Below are positions 52,743-61,757 of a stretch of DNA of 64,000 bases, in pieces; positions within the stretch are counted from its first letter, which is position 1; the number at the start of each line of letters is the position of its first letter. The position numbers and the translations under genes were made by a program. Source of the stretch: Nostoc sp. MG11 (lineage in GTDB: Bacteria > Cyanobacteriota > Cyanobacteriia > Cyanobacteriales > Nostocaceae); the NCBI RefSeq assembly GCF_014904695.1, contig NZ_JACXXN010000012.1:62001-126000 (forward strand), read 5' to 3'. Under the pieces are notes generated by a model. The model was not told where the DNA came from, searched no databases, and was given only the letters and a program-made list of their open reading frames with translations.

Positions 52743-54956
52743 TTAGACGAAAACGAAGTCTCCAGCCGATAATTCGTTGAACACAACACCGGACAAATTT
52801 GCAAAGGAGATATCCTTACCGTCCAAGCTAGCGAGGATGCTAGTACTGCGAAGATCGCCAAAAGCGGGCAGGAACTTCAAGTCCTCAAACTTAGAGATGC
52901 CGCTGATGCCGCTAATGTAAATCTTGTCAACGCCTAGCTCAAAGTCTGCGATGATGTTCCGAGTATCCTCTAACGGCCGTAAGTCGGGAAAGGGAAATGG
53001 CTGATCAATTACTTGCCTGGGGTCAGAAACAGTATTGGGGATTCTGCCGTTGGCAATCCAGAACTGGTCAGATCCAGCATTACCATAGAGGACGTTTTCG
53101 CCACCACTGACAATGATGAGTGTATCATCTCCGTCACCCCCAACCAGTTGATCCTGATTGCCAGCTATCAGGAAGTCATTCCCCTCACCGCCATCAAGCA
53201 AGTTGCGTCCTGAGCCACTAGAGGCGTCAAGCAGGTCTTCTCCTTTTTCGCCGAACAGGCGAGTATCTTGAGTGGCGTAAAGTTCATCATTACCCTCACC
53301 ACCATAAACCCGAATATTTTTGCGATTGGGCTGATAGAATATGTCATCTTCATCACCCAGGAAGACTATCTGGTTAGGCGAGAGATTTCCTTGAGGCTTT
53401 AAGTATGAAGGAATAGGCGCTGGTTCAAGGTTTGTTTGCGGGATTGAAACTGCTAGCGATTCTACTTCTTCTGTGCCAAAGTTGGCGATCGCATATTCAT
53501 TCCCTGGGGCAATTTTGACAAAGGTGTCTGGGCCGGCCAGCCTCACCTCATCACCGATTTTGACGGATAGTTGCCCTTCTGTTACGTATAAAAGTTGATG
53601 CTCCTCACTTTTAACGGGATCGGGAAAATCATCACTGTTGAGAGCAATTTGACCGCGAATCTCACCAGCCGGATTACCCTCAGTGTGGATTTGAAAGTAG
53701 TAGTCTGATTCCTCTCCCGGTAAGCCACTACCAGTCAGGAAGTCACTCAAGTCTGTGGGAATCTCTGCTTCTGTCGAATTCCAGATACCACTAATGATGG
53801 TGGAACCATCCGCATTCAATTTAATACTAAGATCCTCTTCATCCTTATGATCCGGATCTAAAATACTAAATGTGTGTGGGCCACTGCTGCCGCGATCGCC
53901 TGAGTGGATATGGATAGCAGTAACATCATCTAACTCATTATCAGGAGTTTGGGGAGTACCACCCGGTAACAATTCTCCAAAGTCCAAGCCATTTACTATC
54001 AACTCATAGATAATACCGTCTCCCGCTAAAGTGGGTTCCAAATCGGCAACGCCAGTTGCTAACGATTCACTATGCTTCACCACTTGGCTGGCATTTAAAT
54101 TAGCTTGAACAAAGGTATCAGTTTCCTGGGGCGCAAGCGAAAACTGGTTGTAAGCCAATTCATTTCCCGATTCTTCAAAACTGAGTAGAGAAGTGTACTC
54201 AATTCCAAATGGGCCAGCAAATGTTGGCCGCTGCGCTAAGCCTTCTTGCTCCCCAGTTGTCCAAACACTAAAATCATCAATCTTTGATAGTTCCTTTGCT
54301 TGCTCTACTACTTCACCCTCAGCATCTTCCGGCAACACCAATACGTACTTCTTAGAGTTTGAGGGAGGTTGATAATCTGGCGGAGCAAAATTTATACCGG
54401 CATTAGTCCGAATCGAAAATTCTGCTAGTTTTCTGTAAGTGTCATCACCTGGAACAGCGCTGAAGCCAGGTATTGGGTCATTCCTATCTATTATTGGAGT
54501 AGCTATATTATTGAAGAAGAGGTCTAGCGCCCCAGGAGTTGTCAAAGAAAGTGTCCTTGCTCCTGGAGTTTTCCCCGTTATTGATGCGATCGAGTCGAGA
54601 TTACGATAACCGTGTATTCGGTTTCTAGCACCAAAGATTAAACTGCCTTCAGGCAAGACGATACTATTAGTTCCCTGATTGCCTAGGTTATATTGAATAT
54701 TTCCGGCAGTTATGTACCAAGTTTCGTGTTCATAAGGGTGGAAGTGTGGAGGTGGCCCGCCGCCGACTGGAAGGAAGAAATCGAAAAAATTGAAATCAAA
54801 GTTAGTTTCTTTTGAAGTTGCTAAGTAAGTGTATAAGTCTCCAGAGGCATAAACTGCTGGGCGAGATGGATCATCCTGTGGCACGAGCAAGTAGTCATCA
54901 ACTTTTGTTTTTATATCTGAATTGATAATCCCAACGGAGCCTGTGCTGTGTGTCAT
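52743..54956 (-). CDS. cupin-CHRD-cupin-RTX protein
   Basis: 737 residues. Cupin 1 (about 50-125) has metal ligands in PPHFHPYEHETW (His71, His73, His77 or Glu78) and His115. Residues about 300-440 form a CHRD domain (DDVTAIHIHSGDRGSSGPHT, NPAGEIRGQIAL). A second cupin (about 450-505) lacks the HxH ligands (EEHQLLYVTEGQLSVKIGDE). RTX-type repeats (GGEGNDELY, GGDGDDTLI) cover about 548-630, then ADFELGVDKIYISG. No N-terminal signal; RTX and C-terminus suggest type I export. It may place a metal-dependent enzyme or binding protein outside the cell. Confidence 0.85.
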   Translation of the reverse strand: MTHSTGSVGIINSDIKTKVDDYLLVPQDDPSRPAVYASGDLYTYLATSKETNFDFNFFDFFLPVGGGPPPHFHPYEHETWYITAGNIQYNLGNQGTNSIVLPEGSLIFGARNRIHGYRNLDSIASITGKTPGARTLSLTTPGALDLFFNNIATPIIDRNDPIPGFSAVPGDDTYRKLAEFSIRTNAGINFAPPDYQPPSNSKKYVLVLPEDAEGEVVEQAKELSKIDDFSVWTTGEQEGLAQRPTFAGPFGIEYTSLLSFEESGNELAYNQFSLAPQETDTFVQANLNASQVVKHSESLATGVADLEPTLAGDGIIYELIVNGLDFGELLPGGTPQTPDNELDDVTAIHIHSGDRGSSGPHTFSILDPDHKDEEDLSIKLNADGSTIISGIWNSTEAEIPTDLSDFLTGSGLPGEESDYYFQIHTEGNPAGEIRGQIALNSDDFPDPVKSEEHQLLYVTEGQLSVKIGDEVRLAGPDTFVKIAPGNEYAIANFGTEEVESLAVSIPQTNLEPAPIPSYLKPQGNLSPNQIVFLGDEDDIFYQPNRKNIRVYGGEGNDELYATQDTRLFGEKGEDLLDASSGSGRNLLDGGEGNDFLIAGNQDQLVGGDGDDTLIIVSGGENVLYGNAGSDQFWIANGRIPNTVSDPRQVIDQPFPFPDLRPLEDTRNIIADFELGVDKIYISGISGISKFEDLKFLPAFGDLRSTSILASLDGKDISFANLSGVVFNELSAGDFVFV

Positions 54957-55121
54957 GCGAATGAATTTCCTTTAGATAGCGAGAAGGTAGTAAAGCCATT
55001 TATATATGGGCAAGGTAAGCCTTGCCGTACTGGGAAGTAAGATAATTTATCACTCGAATTTTTTCCTAAGACCTAGTACAGCAAGCGAATATAATGGTGG
55101 CGAGTTCTCCCTACCTGACAT

Positions 55122-56300
55122 TCAGGAGTTGCCCCAAGGAGACATATCTGCATAAACCCGCCATTCGCTCACCTTGTTACCTCGTAGACGGTAGACATCA
55201 CAGCAGGCGATTACAACACGTTTTTTACTATGAACCATTTCGTATTTGGCATCCATTTCAATAGTGATGATATCTGAGTCTTGCCAAACTTTTCTGACAT
55301 CATGACTATAAAAAACCGCAATAGTTTTAAACGTGCGTGCAAAGAAATCTACTACAGCTTGGGGGCCATAAACAACTTCACCAGAACCGACTTTGTAAAA
55401 GATATCATCAGTTAAATAACTTTTCACCTTTTCCCAATCTTGAGCAGTTACAGCTTGGGCTAATTCACCTACAGCTTTTAACTGTGCCGCAGCTTTTTCA
55501 TCAACTGCATCGGAACTAATTGGCCATTTAGGGCCAGTAATTGACCATTTGGGTGCAAATCCATTTTTCACCCTTTCTTGTGCTTCTGGATGTTCTGCAA
55601 AATGCTTCCTCATTGTACCGGGAGGTAGTAGTTGCTTTCCTTGACTTGCCGTTAATACAGAAGCGGATTTGGGAACAGGAATTGTTGGATCAAATACGGG
55701 ATTCACATCCATAAATATTCGCAGTTCTGAGAATTTATCACCCTCAACTCGGAAAATGTCTTTGCAAGGAAGCGAAACGACTGAGCCATCTTTACGCCAG
55801 TAGGTAACATCCATTTCCACGAATACTACATCGCCGATTTCCCACATCATCTTAATTTCGTGGTACACAGCCGATATCTGACTGAAGAAAGCATCCGCAG
55901 ATTTTTTAATTGCTGCTTTATCTAGACATACATCGAAGTTACCAAATTGATAAACTGGTGTATCGGTAAAGAAAGTAATAAATCCTTCTGAATCAAACGC
56001 CTCGCCTCTAGAGAATAAGCGTTTAACTAAATCAACATTTGTTCCAGATATTTTTTCTGTTATCGCAGCTTCATTAGTACTAGTATTTCCAACTAAGCCA
56101 CTCAACATTGATTCCACAACTTCACCAAAAACAACATGCACTTTACCAAGTGCTGATGCTAATTCTTCGGGAGTCAGATTGTAGCCATTTTCAGATGCAA
56201 TTTTGACGAAGCTTTCAGGAGTTTTAGCAGTATGAAGTTTTTGTTGTAAAGTCGGATTTTCAAAAGCATCTGCCAACAAACTAATTACTTTTTGTGACAT
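55122..56300 (-). CDS. Nif11-SnoaL-SnoaL protein
   Basis: 392 residues. Residues 1-50 (VISLLADAFENPTLQQKLHT ... NGYNLTPEELASAL) match a Nif11 domain, otherwise known as leader of ribosomal natural-product precursors or in nitrogen-fixation-related proteins. Two SnoaL/NTF2-like domains follow: about 91-215 (VKRLFSRGEAFDSEGFITFF) and about 275-392 (LAQAVTAQDWEKVKSYLTDD). SnoaL-like barrels include polyketide cyclases and isomerases. The SnoaL-SnoaL part is nearly identical to the C-terminus of the 1168-residue neighbour. No precursor-type core peptide is seen. Confidence 0.88.
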   Translation of the reverse strand: MSQKVISLLADAFENPTLQQKLHTAKTPESFVKIASENGYNLTPEELASALGKVHVVFGEVVESMLSGLVGNTSTNEAAITEKISGTNVDLVKRLFSRGEAFDSEGFITFFTDTPVYQFGNFDVCLDKAAIKKSADAFFSQISAVYHEIKMMWEIGDVVFVEMDVTYWRKDGSVVSLPCKDIFRVEGDKFSELRIFMDVNPVFDPTIPVPKSASVLTASQGKQLLPPGTMRKHFAEHPEAQERVKNGFAPKWSITGPKWPISSDAVDEKAAAQLKAVGELAQAVTAQDWEKVKSYLTDDIFYKVGSGEVVYGPQAVVDFFARTFKTIAVFYSHDVRKVWQDSDIITIEMDAKYEMVHSKKRVVIACCDVYRLRGNKVSEWRVYADMSPWGNS

Positions 56301-56414
56301 AAATTACCTCATTATATTTATACAAATTTACGTTTGAAGATTATCAGAACTACGCAATTAATTAAGTATTGCTGAATTAAGATATGAAATTCAAAAATTA
56401 AGTATTCTCAACTC

Positions 56415-56536
56415 TTACTCTCTGCGCCTCTGTCTTGAAAAGTTTCCTAGGTTGGGTAACTCCGAAGTTCTGATCGCCGGACGCCGGCGCTCAGACTTCT
56501 CTCCGCCTACAGAACTTTTCGCTGCGCCTCTGCGTG
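56415..56536. repeat. 122-bp interspersed repeat, copy 2
   Basis: Same length and nearly the same sequence as 17355-17476, here between the Nif11-SnoaL gene and the 1168-residue fusion gene; a GCGGGGCGTAGCCCGG piece follows. Confidence 0.8.
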
Positions 56537-56603
56537 CTAGCAAAGCGGGGCGTAGCCCGGTAAATTCATATTTTCAATCAGCAACACCAATAATTTATTC
56601 GGA

Positions 56604-59600
56604 TTACGATTGCCAAGGAGACATATCTGCATAAACCCGCCATTCGCTCACCTTATTACCTCGCAGACGGTAGACATCACAGCAGGCGATTACAACACGT
56701 TTTTTACTATGAACCATTTCGTATTTGGCATCCATTTCGATAGTGATGATATCTGAGTCTTGCCAAACTTTTCTGACATCATGACTATAAAAAACCGCAA
56801 TAGTTTTAAACGTGCGTGCAAAGAAATCTACTACAGCTTGGGGGCCATAAACAACTTCACCAGAACCAACTTTGTAGAAGATATCATCAGTTAAATAACT
56901 TTTCACCTTTTCCCAATCTTGAGCAGTTACAGCTTGGGCTAATTCACCTACAGCTTTTAACTGTGCCACAGCTTTTTCATCAACTGCATCGGAACTAATT
57001 GGCCATTTAGGGCCAGTAATTGACCATTTGGGTGCAAATCCATTTTTCACCCTTTCTTGTGCTTCTGGATGTTCTGCAAAATGCTGCCTCATTGTGTTAG
57101 GAGGTGCAAGCCTTTTACCTTCGCTAATAGTAAACACGGAAGCTGAATCGGGAACAGGAATTGTTGGATTAAATACAGGATTCACATCCATAAATATCCG
57201 CAGTTCCGAAAATTTATTTCCTTCCACCCGGAAGATATCACAGCAAGGAAGTGTAATTACTGAACCATCTTTACGCCAGTAGGTAACATCCATTTCTACG
57301 AATACTACATCAGCTATTTCCCACATCATCTTAATTTCGTGGTACACAGCCGATATTTGACTGAAGAAAGCATCAGCAGATTTTTTAATTGCTGCTTTAT
57401 CTAGACACACATCGAAGTTGCCAAATTGATAAACTGGTGTGTCGGTAAAGAAAGTAATAAATCCTTCTGAATCAAACGCCTCTCCTCTAGAGAATAAGCG
57501 TTTAACCATATCTGTGGTTGTTCCGGGAAATTTGATTAAGTTAGGTTTGCTTCCATTTGTAGTTTCTACTTTACCGTTGGAAACAGTTCGTTGTGTGTCT
57601 TGCTGTTCAGCGATAATTTTTGCGTTCAAAACAGCTTGCTGAATTGCTTGAGCTATTTTGGGTTGAATTGTTTGAGCAATTTTTCGAGCTTCCTCGTTGT
57701 AAGGTTCCCAGTCTAAGGTAAAGGTAATTACTGGGAGTTCGTTAGGATTAGCAGGACGGACAACTGTATTAGTCGCCTGACCAATAAAAAGAGGATTATT
57801 GACTAATGTATGTCGGACTTCTCCCGTTTTTTCATCCCAAACGATTTTTTCGGTGACAGTCATGTTTAGCGCTTTCATCTCGCGCAGTATGCTATTGCTA
57901 CATTTTTCTAGAATCTTGTAATCTCTAGCCTCTGGATTGTAGCGTTCTGGGTTTTCAATTTTATCCAGTAAGACATTCCAAGCTGTTGCAAATGAAGCAT
58001 TTACAGAACTGCTAAAGGTGGCATAAACTTTTTCTAATACATTCTCTTGTTGGGAATTTATGCCTAAAAATTTAGTATTTGAAGCTGTGAAAGATGTGTT
58101 GTTTGCCATGTTATATTTTTCCTGTGCTTGGGTAAAAAGTCCTTTAACTTTACGAGTAGCTTGGTTAAATTCCAACTGCTCTCCATTTGGCCCTTTACAA
58201 TAAAATAATGCCCAGCCTTCTAATTCACCAAAGTCTGTTTCTGATTCTTCTGCTGATGAATCCGGTTCATTCCAAAATTTTGTAGAATTGTATTTGAGGG
58301 CAACTTTTCTTCTTTCTTCTTCAGATTTAACTCGAATTACACGATTAAAAATAACGTTGTTCAGTCCACGTGTTTGACATTCTTGTTCTAAAAGTTTGGC
58401 GAAAACATTTAGATCTACATCGTCTTTTACATGAAAAGAAATGTGCATTGCATTCACATGACCAATATGGGAAGGAATGCTACTCACAGAGGAAGACTGA
58501 ATGTGTGGTGTTTTTGGGTCTTTGAAATAGATCAGTTCAACACAGGTATTGCCAAAAGAAATAAACTTAATATCTAAGGCTGCTTGAGCATCTCTAAGAT
58601 TGGGAACATCAAAAGTTGTGAGGTCAATACCTTTAGCGATCGCATCTAATTCTTCTTTTTGAAAAAGGGTGTTTTGCATCCCATCACCGACTAGATCATG
58701 TTCAGCAATAACTAATTTTCCTCCTAACACCTCTGTGTAAAATTCTAGGGATTTTGCCATGTCCTGAACTGTGACACCGACGTGTTGCACTCCTTGGAGA
58801 TAATGACCTAATCCAGATTTAGTAATTTGCTTACCGCTCATAAGAGAAACTATGTCTGACTTGAGTTGATTTGTTGCTCCTACTTTCACAATTAGATCCG
58901 CAACATTGGAACTACATTGACCAGCCAGGGTCATTTTGCTGTCATACACAAAGGTGTAAGCAGTTCGCTCTGGAAATGGTAGAAGCTGCTTGACATACTG
59001 AGCTACATCTTTGACCGCAGTAGCGTATTCTTTAGAAGCAAAAAATGTTTCCATTTCTAGAGGATTAGTGAAAGCAATTTCAAACGCCGCTTGATACTGC
59101 TTCTCTAAAGGTTCATGATGAGATACTCCGGCCGCTTCTGGACGAGAATTGTCTACTTCCTCAAACAAATGCAGTCGGAATTTCAAGACAGAAGCACTTT
59201 GAATAACATCTAGTGCAAAACTATCTGTGAGATATTTACGAAAAGCCTCCACACTCACGTCATCAGATTTCTTCACCATGACGTGGAACTTGATGATATC
59301 TAATTCTCCGTTTGGTTCGCCCGTGGGGATGCTATCAATATAAGTTTTAGAATTACCAGGGCTAGTAATGTAGCCAACTGCTTTACTAAATAAGTTGCGC
59401 TCATCATCCATGAGTAGGTTGGACGATTGAAAAAATGTCTGGCGATCGCCTTCTGTCTCAAAAGTTAATTCAGCAATGCCATTGAACTGATCTTCTTCTA
59501 GACAAGTATTATCTACACTATTGACCGTTGGCCATAGACCACCTTCATTCTGAGCCACGTGAAATTGCCAGTATTGATGCTGGCCTGGTAGACGAGCGCA

Positions 59601-60110
59601 CAGCGGCCCATGTACATTTCTCCAGTAGTCATCAAAAAGCTTTAGAGAAATGCCTTTGCGTTTCCACAACAAAATGTAGAAAGCTACTTTGCCTTTTTGA
59701 TCACGGATTGAGTAATCGACCTTTCTCACTGCTGTTGTCATTGCCTTTTTCCTTGCTTGAAAAATTTCTTTCAGTACGCCCAAGCAACCTGCGACTTTAT
59801 TGAACCCCGCATAAGCGCACATAAATAAAAGAATTTCTGTGATTTCTTCGTAAGTAGCTCCCTGTTTAAGAGCCATATCCACGTGTGCGACAAAAGGATT
59901 GCCGGGGCCTTTATGATTTTGATTGGCAACATCAACTGCGATCGCAATCAATGCCTTAGTCTTTTGGTCAATTAATGGCAGACCCCAGGCTTCACCAGCT
60001 ACACGAGTCACAAAGTCACCAAATTTCGGATTGATACTTTTTAAACCCGCTTGCAGTTCTAAATCATCTAAAACTGCATTTTTATATTTCCGCTTTTCAT
60101 CTGATACCAT
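56604..60110 (-). CDS. seven-domain fusion CMD-EthD-EthD-VOC-SRPBCC-SnoaL-SnoaL
   Basis: 1168 residues. About 20-117: carboxymuconolactone-decarboxylase-like helices (LIDQKTKALIAIAVDVANQN, LLFMCAYAGFNKVAGC; no CxxC). About 140-245 and 270-395: two EthD-type ferredoxin-like domains (VAFYILLWKRKGISLKLFDD, YWRNVHGPLCARLPGQHQYW; IKFHVMVKKSDDVSVEAFRK). About 437-660: VOC/glyoxalase (QGVQHVGVTVQDMAKSLEFY, CVELIYFKDP, HISFHV, GEQLEFNQ). About 690-835: SRPBCC of the AtaL/DUF1857 kind (VTEKIVWDEKTGEVRHTLVN). About 866-990 and 1050-1168: SnoaL-like. Each part occurs in aromatic cyclisation, oxidation or quinone chemistry; together they suggest a multi-step enzyme on one small substrate (inference). No signal peptide; start ATG at 60110. 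Confidence 0.88.
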   Translation of the reverse strand: MVSDEKRKYKNAVLDDLELQAGLKSINPKFGDFVTRVAGEAWGLPLIDQKTKALIAIAVDVANQNHKGPGNPFVAHVDMALKQGATYEEITEILLFMCAYAGFNKVAGCLGVLKEIFQARKKAMTTAVRKVDYSIRDQKGKVAFYILLWKRKGISLKLFDDYWRNVHGPLCARLPGQHQYWQFHVAQNEGGLWPTVNSVDNTCLEEDQFNGIAELTFETEGDRQTFFQSSNLLMDDERNLFSKAVGYITSPGNSKTYIDSIPTGEPNGELDIIKFHVMVKKSDDVSVEAFRKYLTDSFALDVIQSASVLKFRLHLFEEVDNSRPEAAGVSHHEPLEKQYQAAFEIAFTNPLEMETFFASKEYATAVKDVAQYVKQLLPFPERTAYTFVYDSKMTLAGQCSSNVADLIVKVGATNQLKSDIVSLMSGKQITKSGLGHYLQGVQHVGVTVQDMAKSLEFYTEVLGGKLVIAEHDLVGDGMQNTLFQKEELDAIAKGIDLTTFDVPNLRDAQAALDIKFISFGNTCVELIYFKDPKTPHIQSSSVSSIPSHIGHVNAMHISFHVKDDVDLNVFAKLLEQECQTRGLNNVIFNRVIRVKSEEERRKVALKYNSTKFWNEPDSSAEESETDFGELEGWALFYCKGPNGEQLEFNQATRKVKGLFTQAQEKYNMANNTSFTASNTKFLGINSQQENVLEKVYATFSSSVNASFATAWNVLLDKIENPERYNPEARDYKILEKCSNSILREMKALNMTVTEKIVWDEKTGEVRHTLVNNPLFIGQATNTVVRPANPNELPVITFTLDWEPYNEEARKIAQTIQPKIAQAIQQAVLNAKIIAEQQDTQRTVSNGKVETTNGSKPNLIKFPGTTTDMVKRLFSRGEAFDSEGFITFFTDTPVYQFGNFDVCLDKAAIKKSADAFFSQISAVYHEIKMMWEIADVVFVEMDVTYWRKDGSVITLPCCDIFRVEGNKFSELRIFMDVNPVFNPTIPVPDSASVFTISEGKRLAPPNTMRQHFAEHPEAQERVKNGFAPKWSITGPKWPISSDAVDEKAVAQLKAVGELAQAVTAQDWEKVKSYLTDDIFYKVGSGEVVYGPQAVVDFFARTFKTIAVFYSHDVRKVWQDSDIITIEMDAKYEMVHSKKRVVIACCDVYRLRGNKVSEWRVYADMSPWQS

Positions 60111-60189
60111 TTGGGTTTATTTCTGCTACTTTTTGATTTGGAGAAACTCCCTTTTGGTGAGCCTTGCAAAATATTCAATCCAACTAGTA

Positions 60190-61731
60190 TTAGGCTGTGG
60201 TGATCAATTTCAGTAATCCACCTGGGGCGAAAACATCGCGGTAGAAGGTCAATTGCTCAGTTTTGAGGTAACATCCGCCTCTATGACCACGGCGAATCCA
60301 AGTAACATTTCCCTTAGCAAGTGTTTCGTTAGTTTCATCATCCACACACTTCCATTCAAAGAAGGTTACTTCACCATGAAACATCACGATCGGCCAACAC
60401 ATAGTTACACCTGGCTGGGCAATTAATGCCCACCAATGTTGTTCACGCTCTTTTTGCTGTTCTAAGCCCTGATAGGGGCCATCCTGGCAAAAATAAACCA
60501 AATCATCACGATATTCACCAGTTAAGATATCGCCTCGTCCCTGTCTCAATGCCTCGCAATGAGTTGGCCACCATTCGCGGTTTTCTTGCTCAATTTGTTC
60601 AACAGTGTAACTATGACTAATTTGTGGTAGTGTCCTTTCTTTCATTGCCACAAATTTCTCAGCATCCTCTATTAGTTTTTTCGCAACATAAGCAGTTACA
60701 AGTCCAGGACGAGAATAATCTGCTGCCAAATCTTTATAGTAATTAGTTCGTTTGTTAATCGATGTGTTTGCAGTGTTTTGAGAACCATTACTATGACCAT
60801 TCGAGTTAGAAATAAGTTTTTGTTCCAGCATAAGACAAACTACGTCCTCTTTAAGTTGATTAGTTGCGCCGATATTTGCAATTAGTTCCGCCACTGTAGA
60901 ACTCCGCTGACCGGCTAGAGTCATCTTGCCGTCGTAAACAAAGGTGTAAGCAGTTCGCTCTGGAAATGGTAAAAGCCGCTGAACATACTTAGCTTGGTCT
61001 TGGACAGCATTAGCGTATTCTCTTGAGGCAAAGAATGTTTCCATTTCCAGAGGATTAGCAAAAGCAATTTCAAACGCCGCTTGATACTGCTTCTCTGGAG
61101 ATTCATAATGAGATACCCCAGCTGCGTCTGGGCGGGAATTATCTACTTCCTCAAACAAATGCAGTCGGAACTTCATGACAGAATTGCTTTGGATAACAGC
61201 TGGTGCAAAGCTATCTGTCATATATCTGCGAAAAGTTTCCACACTCACGGAGTCAGATTTCTTTACCATGACGTGGAATTTAATCACACCCAGTTTGCCG
61301 TTGGGATCTCCTGAAGGGATGCTATCAATATAGGTTTTAGAATTGCCAAAACTGGTATTGTAACCGATCGCTTTGCTGAATACGTTGTGCTCGTCATCCA
61401 TCAGAATGGCAGCAGATTTAAACCATATATTACGTTCTGCTTCCGTCTCAAAGGTTAATTCAGCAATACCATTAAACTGATCTTCTTCTGGACAAATATA
61501 TTCAATACCTTTAATAATTGGCCATAAACCACCCTCATTTTGAGACAGATGGAACTGCCAGTATTGATGCTGACTTGGTAAACGCGCACAGACTGGCCCG
61601 TGTACATCTCTCCAGTAGTCATCGAAAAGTTCTAGAGAAATTCCTCGGCGTTTCCACAAAAGAACATAAAAGGCGACTTTGCCTTTTTGATCGCGGGTTG
61701 CATAATCGGCTTTTCTGAATGCTGCTATCAT
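60190..61731 (-). CDS. EthD-EthD-SnoaL protein
   Basis: 513 residues. Two EthD-type domains (about 15-125: VAFYVLLWKRRGISLELFDD and HGPVCARLPSQHQYWQFHLS; about 145-275: VIKFHVMVKKSDSVSVETFR) closely resemble residues 125-400 of the 1168-residue protein. After a Ser/Asn linker (about 310-325) a different SnoaL-like domain follows (EQIEQENREWWPTHCEALRQ, DILTGEYRDDLVYFCQDGPY, VTFFEWKCVD). The start MIAAFRKADYATRDQ aligns exactly to an internal Met of the fusion, showing that the fused and split forms are alternative arrangements. 26 bp after the CMD gene. Confidence 0.9.
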   Translation of the reverse strand: MIAAFRKADYATRDQKGKVAFYVLLWKRRGISLELFDDYWRDVHGPVCARLPSQHQYWQFHLSQNEGGLWPIIKGIEYICPEEDQFNGIAELTFETEAERNIWFKSAAILMDDEHNVFSKAIGYNTSFGNSKTYIDSIPSGDPNGKLGVIKFHVMVKKSDSVSVETFRRYMTDSFAPAVIQSNSVMKFRLHLFEEVDNSRPDAAGVSHYESPEKQYQAAFEIAFANPLEMETFFASREYANAVQDQAKYVQRLLPFPERTAYTFVYDGKMTLAGQRSSTVAELIANIGATNQLKEDVVCLMLEQKLISNSNGHSNGSQNTANTSINKRTNYYKDLAADYSRPGLVTAYVAKKLIEDAEKFVAMKERTLPQISHSYTVEQIEQENREWWPTHCEALRQGRGDILTGEYRDDLVYFCQDGPYQGLEQQKEREQHWWALIAQPGVTMCWPIVMFHGEVTFFEWKCVDDETNETLAKGNVTWIRRGHRGGCYLKTEQLTFYRDVFAPGGLLKLITTA

Positions 61732-61757
61732 TTCTGTCTGTCCACGTCTGCAAAATA

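Noticed and set aside
56452-56634. Plus-strand ORFs starting MGNSEVLIAGRRRSDFSPPT (also at 17311-17520)
   Set aside because: Both copies are translations of the 122-bp non-coding repeat; no start signal and different ends.
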